Shown here: one piece after another, positions 58,601-64,000 of the stretch
Layout: the number at the start of each line of letters is the position of its first letter
Position numbering within the stretch: position 1 is the first letter of the stretch
Source: Clostridium sp. AWRP
Lineage (GTDB): Bacteria > Bacillota > Clostridia > Clostridiales > Clostridiaceae
Reading direction: 5' to 3'
DNA length: 64,000 bases
NCBI RefSeq assembly: GCF_004006395.2
Contig: NZ_CP029758.2
Coordinates: 992,001-1,056,000 of the forward strand
The notes under the pieces: generated by a model
What the model saw: only the letters and a program-made list of their open reading frames with translations
Database searches by the model: none
Told to the model about the DNA's origin: nothing
Program-made: the position numbers and the translations under genes

Positions 58601-60459
58601 TGAATCCATCTAGTGCAACAAATGTTACCACTGTTAAATTTACAGTAAATTCATCAGTACCTGCAACGGTAGATATAAAAATGTTAGAGAAAAAAGGCAC
58701 AGAAAGTACTACTATTGATACTTACTATCAAGCAACACCAACATGGATAGATTTAGCAAAAACTGTTGATACAGCAGTAATACAGAGATTAGATTCTTAT
58801 ATACCACCAGTTGCATCAGCAACTGATACAGCTTGGGATAATGTTGCTAAAGTAGCTTTCCAAAGGACTACTATACAACAGAATGGATACTATAAATTAA
58901 CAGTTACATCTACAAGTACAGAAAATGGAGCAACAAATGTTTCTACAAAAATATTTAGAGTTGATGCAGATGATAAAGCAACATCACCATCAGTTTTTGG
59001 AGTATCAGATGGAGGAATCTATGATAAAGTTATTAGTGGAATTACAATAACAGATACAGATCATAATACTACAAAAGCTACAATAACAAGAAATGGATAT
59101 AAAACTGATTATATAGTAGATCCAACAAGTTATAAGGGTGGATCATTGACTGTAGATGGAAACTATGTATTGACATTAGATACGACAAATAATATAAATG
59201 GTGCTACGACAGAAAAAACTATTAACTTTAAAATTGATGATGCAGAGAGTAATCCAACTCAAGCAGCACCAAAAGCACCAGATAAAAATGGAAAAACAGC
59301 AACATTTACATTTAATGATGGCAATGGCAATATAGCAATTAGAAATGTTGATACTAGTGAAGAATATAGTGTAAATAATGGACAATCATGGACGCCTGTA
59401 ACGTCAACTGGAACTCAGTTAATTACTTCATCAAATGATTTAAACTTGTTAAATAAATCTACTACTACAAGCGTACAAGTAAGGTATAGAGCAAATGGAA
59501 ATACACCGGCTTCAGAGGCACAGGTTATTAATTTGACTGCTTCACCTACAGCACCATCTGCAAAATTTGAATTTAGCTATGATGCAAATCATAATTTAAT
59601 AGGAGGATTAAAGAATCCAGATGGGACAGCTATTTCTACTCCTTCAAGTTATGAGTATAGCATAGATGGCGGATTAAATTGGAACAGTGTAGACAATAAT
59701 GGAGCTTTCAAATCAGAAGATGTAAACATAATAAATACAACTAATGGAGTACAAGTTAGAACTAAGGCAAGTGGCCAAACTAAAGCTTCTAATGTTGAAA
59801 AGATATCAGTAACTCAAGCGGCAGCACCTAATGTAACTTCAACTCAAGTAACAGGGGGAGTTAAATTAACAAGTCTTTCTACAGGACTTGAATATAGGGT
59901 AAATGTTGGCAGCACTACAGGAACAACATGGAATAACTTTACTTCAGGAAATACTATTCCAGTTACACAGTCAGGTTCTATAGATGTAAGGAGTAAAGCT
60001 ACAGGAACTGCAATGCCTGGTAATATAGCAAATATACCAGTTCAATTAGCAGCAGCACCAGCAGTTAAGACTGCAGCAACAGCACCGATATTAAATGTTA
60101 AATATTCAGAAAAAGTATTATCAGATGGAAGAAATTTAGTAATAAATACTAAAGCTATTGCATTAACTTATACTTTACAATTAAGTGGAAGTAGCACTAC
60201 TCCAATAACATTAACTCAGTTAGAAACTGCATTACAAACAGACATAAATACATCTATTGGAAGCGGTGTTATTAAAGTTGGTGATGATGGAGAAGGAAAG
60301 TTAACTCTTACTACAGTAGCAACAGGAGCTGCAGCTAAAATAGACTTTACTGAACCATCAATAGTAGACGGCAAATCAATTACTACATCAACAGGAGACG
60401 GGTCAATTAGTGCTGAATTAGGATTTACAGATATAACATCTGTTACAGGAACAAACTAA
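55645..60459 (+). CDS. Very large secreted surface protein (1604 aa)
   Basis: A signal peptide (MKKTRLLVMTAAIVLGIGTS, cut after VYA at about 23) leads into a region of ~200 unknown residues. A run of DUF5050-type repeats follows at about 230-530 (GKWIYYSNTGDSGKLYKRSA; GDWVYYSNYNDGGKIYKVKI), then an Ig-like module (FNFPETVSCIMSDGSEQTLV) and about 1000 residues of beta-rich Thr/Asn/Ser-rich modules. No LPXTG anchor, CWB2 repeat or transmembrane tail is seen. The last 100 residues (LSDGRNLVINTKAIALTYTL) look like a separate domain. GGAGGT precedes the ATG. An adhesin or matrix role is likely but unproven. A terminator follows. Confidence 0.8.
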   Translation: MKKTRLLVMTAAIVLGIGTSVYAKLPPHSIIVGNNVYDISYFTNDPSGTNTAKVNDQLANNLGKLYYVDSTGVAKDIFTEATVDDSQIVSKVGNTLTYYPGNGTTEKIVTDANNNFLDPSTITGGYVIAHITYKQLLAEGLNLFTCQLSQLSGVSGAVYFQVGSSPMTPLTDVATYMGQLSNGAGNMVHLYASDGATELANGYLNIVTNGASSGDKNLTVNLTLTGNSTDVDSSTQGNKAYNIVNNGFVTIDKNGKWIYYSNTGDSGKLYKRSATGTDDMLISNDSAKYINIVGDWVYYSNYNDGGKIYKVKIDGTERQKVSDDMASCISVVGDSIYYINHSDNDRIYVQDSTGKKMVLSDQAKYLSVTGNFLFYVNAGDSNTLYSYDLRNSRKAKISTVNTKFINACNDYLVFYTGYDGVLYRSTNAQGQIPVPMSVTTNVQTSAKASSYKALTDKPTIICATDDNNIYYISYVDGNKIYKLDNTGNGYRVVNDSADYINIINDSLYYIKSGKISVAPKDGDGTQKGISITKPRLNSRVVSVKPMPTYTTDDITKFNFPETVSCIMSDGSEQTLVVSWNKTVPKPSKGVYTFKGTILGYGTSVTMNVALDSGTINANNVKIVNNVGSKDTISITGLTTGDVVNVYNSSTDTKPLKSAVVDASGKVNMTGLNLSPDGGNVYISLTKTGRQEGNKVGVQYQAEAPTGFTVDAANQNITGLQANKLYKVYIQDENSNGTVPVLPTSYDVSAKADGNGVLKVPTMISKIDANKDGKQMLRVVAAGNVDSAPSAPIEISRATVPSYIGIDLNLGRITGTTTEMVFTYDDLKTNTNPTWYPCQAGSTLVSMTRSLQVSVKVLGNGPVLESKPVSYGLFQSPTITGISDGGTYTIKKDKSTDKSLFPTVTWNDDSIIDADNSTKYCAVLTKDGNPISGNGSKTYSMNNGVVDTTGTTYKAIKDSSDLESTIENKGDGSYALTVVGTKTVSGMNPSSATNVTTVKFTVNSSVPATVDIKMLEKKGTESTTIDTYYQATPTWIDLAKTVDTAVIQRLDSYIPPVASATDTAWDNVAKVAFQRTTIQQNGYYKLTVTSTSTENGATNVSTKIFRVDADDKATSPSVFGVSDGGIYDKVISGITITDTDHNTTKATITRNGYKTDYIVDPTSYKGGSLTVDGNYVLTLDTTNNINGATTEKTINFKIDDAESNPTQAAPKAPDKNGKTATFTFNDGNGNIAIRNVDTSEEYSVNNGQSWTPVTSTGTQLITSSNDLNLLNKSTTTSVQVRYRANGNTPASEAQVINLTASPTAPSAKFEFSYDANHNLIGGLKNPDGTAISTPSSYEYSIDGGLNWNSVDNNGAFKSEDVNIINTTNGVQVRTKASGQTKASNVEKISVTQAAAPNVTSTQVTGGVKLTSLSTGLEYRVNVGSTTGTTWNNFTSGNTIPVTQSGSIDVRSKATGTAMPGNIANIPVQLAAAPAVKTAATAPILNVKYSEKVLSDGRNLVINTKAIALTYTLQLSGSSTTPITLTQLETALQTDINTSIGSGVIKVGDDGEGKLTLTTVATGAAAKIDFTEPSIVDGKSITTSTGDGSISAELGFTDITSVTGTN

Positions 60460-60498
60460 TAACATTAATTAAGATGTCAAGTACTAGTTAAAAAATAT

Positions 60499-60532
60499 AA
60501 AAAAGCAGTTCTAGTAATAGGACTGCTTTTTT
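60499..60532 (+). terminator. Terminator of the 1604-aa protein gene
   Basis: AAAAAAGCAGT pairs with ACTGCTTTTTT, with CTA/TAG continuing the stem. It starts 40 nt after the stop. Confidence 0.9.
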
Positions 60533-60596
60533 CATCAAGATGAATGTTTATATAGAGTTTCCGATTGTATTCAATACTTAAAAGGAGGAAGAAAAA

Positions 60597-61394
60597 TTGA
60601 AAAAAGTTATTAAAAGAGCTGCATTAATTGTATCATTTGTAATGATTTGTTGTATTTCCTATGGTTCCTCAAGTGTTTTGGCGGCAGATTTTAAAGATAT
60701 GGGAACCAAAACTATAAATGACACAAACAAAGTATGGACAGTGAAATTTGGAGAACCAGTAGATATTAATTCTTTAAATAATAATATAAAGCTTCAAGAT
60801 ATTACAAACGGTAGTACTGTTACTGTAAGTGTTTCAGCGGGTACTGATGAAAATTCAGCAAAGATTAATCCACCTTCCGGAGGATATAAATTATCCCATA
60901 ACTATAAATTAACTATAGACAAAAACATTAAATCTAAAAAAGGAAGGCATTTATCACAACCTGCTGTACTAAATTTTAGTTTAGTTTCTAATAGTAGCAT
61001 CAATACTGGTGGTAACAGCAGTAATAATAGTGGTGGCAACAGTAGTAGTAATACTGGTGGCAGTAGTAGTAGTAATACTGGTGGCAGTAGTAATAATACT
61101 GGCGGTAACGGTAGTAACAATAATAGCTATACTGCTTCAGCAAATGTGGAAGTTTCCCCATCGGTTCCATTGAGGAAAATATCGGTATCTACAAATTTAC
61201 CAAATGTTACAAAATATAAAATAGAAGAAAATAACAATTATTTTGCTATTAATAGTAGTATTATTACATTTGTATCAAAAAATACATTACAAGTATACTT
61301 ATATGATAATAGTGGAAAATTGCTTGGAACATCTACATTGGATGTAAGCTCTACGAAAAACAACATTATTATGAACATAACTCTAGCAAATTAA
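60597..61394 (+). CDS. Secreted protein with Ig-like domain and Ser/Asn/Gly-repeat linker
   Basis: The 265-residue protein has a signal peptide (AALIVSFVMICCISYGSSSV, cut near VLA-ADF at about 29) and an SbsA-type Ig-like domain at about 30-130 (WTVKFGEPVDINSLNNNIKL). A low-complexity linker follows at about 137-178 built from NTGG, SSSN and NSSN units, then a short beta-rich C-terminus. AAAGGAGGAAG precedes the TTG start. The linker DNA is a run of near-identical AGTAGTAATACTGGTGGC units that could expand or contract. It lies between the large surface protein and hom and closes with a 51-bp hairpin. Confidence 0.8.
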   Translation: MKKVIKRAALIVSFVMICCISYGSSSVLAADFKDMGTKTINDTNKVWTVKFGEPVDINSLNNNIKLQDITNGSTVTVSVSAGTDENSAKINPPSGGYKLSHNYKLTIDKNIKSKKGRHLSQPAVLNFSLVSNSSINTGGNSSNNSGGNSSSNTGGSSSSNTGGSSNNTGGNGSNNNSYTASANVEVSPSVPLRKISVSTNLPNVTKYKIEENNNYFAINSSIITFVSKNTLQVYLYDNSGKLLGTSTLDVSSTKNNIIMNITLAN

Positions 61395-61397
61395 AAA

Positions 61398-61448
61398 GGT
61401 GCCTGTCACTATTAGGAAACAGAAATGTTCCACTAAGGTGACAGGCAC
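61398..61448. repeat. 51-bp hairpin repeat, copy 5
   Basis: GGTGCCTGTCAC and GGTGACAGGCAC are the arms, and the centre is TATTAGGAAACAGAAATGTT with CCACTAA. It starts 4 nt after the preceding stop. Confidence 0.9.
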
Positions 61449-61555
61449 TATTTTAAAAAAGAACTATATGTGATAAAATATTCTCATTATACTTTAGACT
61501 TTGAATGAATGATATGCTGAAAAGGGAAAAATACACATTAGAAAGGAAAATGGAA

Positions 61556-62854
61556 ATGAAAAAAGTTAGGATAGCATTGATGGGTCTTGGAAATGTTGGC
61601 GCAGGAGTTTGGACAATATTGAATTCCAATAAAAAGGAAATAATGAAGAGGTCAGGATACGAAGTAGAGGTAGCAAAGATTCTTGTAAAAGATAGAAACA
61701 AACATAGAGATGTGGAAGTTCCAGATGAAATTGTGACTACGGATTTTAATGACATATTAGAAGATGATTCTATTAAAATTGTAGTTGAAGTTATGGGTGG
61801 AATAAATCCTGCAAGGGAATATATGCTCAAATGTATGGATAGAAAAAAGCAGATAGTAACTGCAAACAAAATGCTGCTTGCAACTGGTGGAGACGAACTT
61901 TTTGAAAAAGCAGACAGCAAAGGAGTAATGTTTAACTATGAGGCAAGTGTAGCTGGAGGAATTCCAATAATAAATGGAATAGACGAAAGTTTAACTGCAA
62001 ATAAAATTGAAGAACTATATGGTATAGTAAATGGAACTACAAACTATATTTTGACTAAAATGCAATTGGAAAAATTGGATTTTGATGTGGCTTTAAAACA
62101 GGCACAGGATATGGGATATGCTGAAGCTGACCCTACGTCGGACATTGAGGGATTTGATTCCCAATATAAATTAGCGATACTTTCATCACTAGCTTTTGGA
62201 ACAAAAATTAATGTAGATAATGTGTATAGAGAAGGTATTACAAAAATTAAATCTATAGATATAAAATATGCTAAAAAATTTAATATGGTAATAAAGCTGC
62301 TTGCTATTGCAAAAGAAAATGAAGGTAAGCTTGAACTTAAAGTACATCCAACCATGATTCCAGAATCACACCCACTTGCTAACGTATATGATTCTTTTAA
62401 TGCAATATTTATAAAGGGCAATGCAGTGGGAGATCTGATGTTTTATGGAAGAGGTGCAGGAAGCTTACCAACAGGTAGCGCTGTAGTAAGTGATATTATT
62501 GCTATATTGAGAAGTAATGTGGATATAGAAAATTTTAATTCTGTAGTGAAAAATAACCTATGGCATAGGGAAATAAAAAATATAAAAGATTGTGCAAGTA
62601 AATTTTATATTAGACTTTCTGTAAAGGACCAGTCAGGCGTACTTGGCGAAATAACCACAATTTTAGGAAAACATAATGTAAGTCTTCGCTCAGTAATGCA
62701 AAAAGGCAGGGAAGAGTCAAAGGATAAAGTAACTATAGTATTAATTACTCATAAGATAGAAGAGGCAGAGATTAATTCTGCTATTAAAGAAATTGTTGAT
62801 TTGAAATCTGTAATGCAAATAGACAATATTATAAGAATTGAAGATTTTAAATAA
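61556..62854 (+). CDS. hom: Homoserine dehydrogenase
   Basis: The enzyme reduces aspartate semialdehyde to homoserine, the branch point to threonine and methionine. The NAD(P) site is VRIALMGLGNVGAGVW, followed by EVMGGINPAREYML, KQIVTANKMLLA, NYEASVAGGIPIINGI and GIVNGTTNYILTKM. The catalytic region has MGYAEADPTSDIEGFDSQYK. The last ~80 residues are an ACT domain (LSVKDQSGVLGEITTILGKH), which usually confers threonine feedback. I choose ATG 61556 (432 aa), ~8 nt after GAAAGGA; other ATGs upstream (61550, 61505) would add unlike residues. No threonine-attenuator leader is evident upstream. Confidence 0.96.
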   Translation: MKKVRIALMGLGNVGAGVWTILNSNKKEIMKRSGYEVEVAKILVKDRNKHRDVEVPDEIVTTDFNDILEDDSIKIVVEVMGGINPAREYMLKCMDRKKQIVTANKMLLATGGDELFEKADSKGVMFNYEASVAGGIPIINGIDESLTANKIEELYGIVNGTTNYILTKMQLEKLDFDVALKQAQDMGYAEADPTSDIEGFDSQYKLAILSSLAFGTKINVDNVYREGITKIKSIDIKYAKKFNMVIKLLAIAKENEGKLELKVHPTMIPESHPLANVYDSFNAIFIKGNAVGDLMFYGRGAGSLPTGSAVVSDIIAILRSNVDIENFNSVVKNNLWHREIKNIKDCASKFYIRLSVKDQSGVLGEITTILGKHNVSLRSVMQKGREESKDKVTIVLITHKIEEAEINSAIKEIVDLKSVMQIDNIIRIEDFK

Positions 62855-62870
62855 ATTCAATTTAACTTGA

Positions 62871-62926
62871 GGCAGTTGTTACTTGAAAAAGTTTTTTATG
62901 CAGCAGCTGCCCTAATAATTTTTTTA
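62871..62926 (+). terminator. Probable terminator of hom
   Basis: GGCAGTTG (62871-62878) pairs with CAGCTGCC (62904-62911), and a run of seven T follows 9 nt later. The loop is AT-rich. The T-run touches the 3' end of the convergent UPF0756 gene. Confidence 0.5.
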
Positions 62927-63388
62927 AAGTCCTATTTTGTGAAAAAATTTCAATCCCAAAGCAATCATTCCAGATGTTATCATAGGACCTACGGGAACAC
63001 CGCCTAAAAAAGCAGCGGCAATTACTGCTCCCAAGATTAGCGCTGGCATTACTTCAGTATGACCTTGTACAGTTAAATACTGCATGCCAAGACCACTTAA
63101 ATAGGTTGTAAAAAGGGATATGAGCAGGGCAAATATTCCAAGCCATGAGGTAAATACATTTCTAATACTTATATATTTCACACTTCCATTTGCAATTGGA
63201 ATTAAAATTGAAGCTACTAGTATTACTACTCCCCAGAAAATTCCATTTTCCTGTAAAGTTGGGAATACATACTTGTCTATGTTAAGAAGCTTTAAAAATA
63301 GAAGAATACAGGCAGCTAGGGCTACGGAATTTGCTTTTCCAAGAACTGCAGCTGCTAAGATTATGACTAAAATTATAGTTGATTCCAT
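62924..63388 (-). CDS. UPF0756 (DUF441) integral membrane protein
   Basis: The 154-residue hydrophobic protein has about four to five membrane segments (IILVIILAAAVLGKANSVAL; GIFWGVVILVASILIPIANG; TSWLGIFALLISLFTTYLSG) and the conserved C-terminal VGPMITSGMIALGL. It matches the UPF0756/DUF441 family, whose function is unknown. GGAGATGG precedes the ATG on the minus strand. It converges with hom and stands alone. The 263-bp gap to the next gene is AT-rich and should hold two divergent promoters, which I cannot place with confidence. Confidence 0.88.
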   Translation of the reverse strand: MESTIILVIILAAAVLGKANSVALAACILLFLKLLNIDKYVFPTLQENGIFWGVVILVASILIPIANGSVKYISIRNVFTSWLGIFALLISLFTTYLSGLGMQYLTVQGHTEVMPALILGAVIAAAFLGGVPVGPMITSGMIALGLKFFHKIGL

Positions 63389-63651
63389 TTAAACCATCTC
63401 CTAAAATGTAATAAACAATTTATATAAGTATAGTAAGAATAATAAAATGTCGAGTAATAATATATACTATTTATAAGTTAATAAAATGCAATTTAGGGGA
63501 ATAATTCATAGAAAATTATAATAATTTTAATGAATTTCCATTGAAAAAAGTTATTCAATTGTATAGTATAATAGTATATGTTTTGATAGAATAGTTATAT
63601 TAGAGTTAGTTAATAAATATTAAAAATGTATTTTTAAGGGGAGAACTTGTT

Positions 63652-64000
63652 ATGGATGATAGAATCGTAAACTTCGATGAAATTAAAAATAGAGCTAGGG
63701 AAAAAGATATAGAGAAATTTGAAGATTATGTATATGGACTTTCCTATGATATGTCTCAGGGGAAATTATCAATGGGAGATTTTTATAAAAACATTCAAGA
63801 ATATATGGAAAAAAACAATATATCACAAGAAAAGCTTTTTAACATTCAAAAAAAACTTATGGAAAGATATGGCTTTAATATGGAAGATGTAGAAAAGCAG
63901 ATGAAAGACATGGGAATTGAAATTCCTTCTGTAAATAAAAATGTTGACTATGAATCTTTGAGAAAAACAGTATCATTTCAGGAAAAATATAAGCAGGGTA
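63652..64000 (+). CDS. DUF3867-like protein, 3' end outside the window
   Basis: Reading is open from ATG 63652 to the window edge (116 codons). The product begins MDDRIVNFDEIKNRAREKDI and continues with LSYDMSQGKLSMGDFYKNIQ, EYMEKNNISQEKLFNIQKKL and MERYGFNMEDVEKQMKDMGI. It is charged, helical and soluble. I recognise the pattern as that of DUF3867, a clostridial family of unknown function, from memory only. AAGGGGAG lies about 9 nt upstream. Confidence 0.7.
   Translation, partial: MDDRIVNFDEIKNRAREKDIEKFEDYVYGLSYDMSQGKLSMGDFYKNIQEYMEKNNISQEKLFNIQKKLMERYGFNMEDVEKQMKDMGIEIPSVNKNVDYESLRKTVSFQEKYKQG

Noticed and set aside
60902..61120. Minus-strand Leu/Pro-rich frame opposite the Ser/Asn/Gly linker
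   Set aside because: It is the mirror of a trinucleotide-biased repeat and has no ribosome binding site; the plus-strand gene explains the region.

Overview
The window is AT-rich (about 30% GC by eye), uses strong AGGAGG-type ribosome binding sites and many TTG starts, and carries an oxygen-sensitive pyruvate:ferredoxin oxidoreductase, a CheD/CheC/FliY-type chemotaxis system, FliW/CsrA, giant flagellins and CWB2 surface proteins. This points to an anaerobic, motile Clostridium sensu stricto (possibly the C. ljungdahlii / C. kluyveri neighbourhood). The species cannot be fixed from sequence alone. There are no rRNA or tRNA genes and no CRISPR array.

Layout. (1) 1-5.8 kb: the 3' end of the pyruvate:ferredoxin oxidoreductase gene, a Cys-rich DUF1292 protein, a HAD phosphatase and a class IV aminotransferase, separated by about 200-bp dispersed repeats. 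(2) 5.9-16.9 kb: fapA and a chemotaxis/switch operon (cheW-cheD-cheB-cheR-cheA-cheC-cheY, cheW2-fliM-fliY) closed by a terminator. A repeat and a strongly self-complementary 128-nt segment split it between cheY and cheW2. (3) 17.0-27 kb: a late flagellar operon that starts at a good sigma-28 promoter: flgM-flgN-flgK-[S23]-flgL-fliW-csrA-flaG-hyp-fliS-fliD-fliT-like. Almost every gap in its second half is filled by a palindromic repeat. (4) 27-35 kb: two very large flagellins (809 and 1164 aa) with nearly identical ends. Between them lie a second, short csrA (53 aa), a dead AAA-ATPase gene and a second S23 four-helix-bundle gene. (5) 35-49 kb: an accessory zone with a RAYT transposase, a group II intron remnant, a glycosyltransferase-TPR protein, whole and broken AAA-ATPase/PD-(D/E)XK genes with a shared leader, a cysteine-containing small flagellin, an IS256-type element with its 8-bp target duplication, FlxA-like and flagellin-like proteins, and an NAD-dependent sugar epimerase. 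(6) 49-61.5 kb: a HepT/MntA-type toxin-antitoxin pair, a TcaA-like membrane protein, a YjfB-type motility peptide, a second FlxA-like protein and three secreted surface proteins, with five 51-bp GGTGCCTGTCACC hairpins in the gaps. (7) 61.5-64 kb: homoserine dehydrogenase, a UPF0756 membrane protein and the start of a DUF3867-like gene.

How the genes work together. The chemotaxis genes signal to the FliM/FliY switch. FlgM restrains sigma-28 until the hook is finished. FliS, FliW and CsrA then couple flagellin secretion to flagellin translation, and the glycosyltransferase and epimerase may decorate the filament. The best regulatory signal is a hairpin with an AAGGA loop in both large-flagellin leaders. 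Its stem changes by compensation while the loop, a CsrA-type site, is kept. A second CsrA lacking the C-terminal extension sits between those flagellins behind its own AGGA-loop hairpins. The strongest mobile-DNA signal is a palindromic repeat family ending in 7-nt units. Two members are associated with S23-type four-helix-bundle genes, which suggests the short copies are deletion derivatives of an S23-carrying element.
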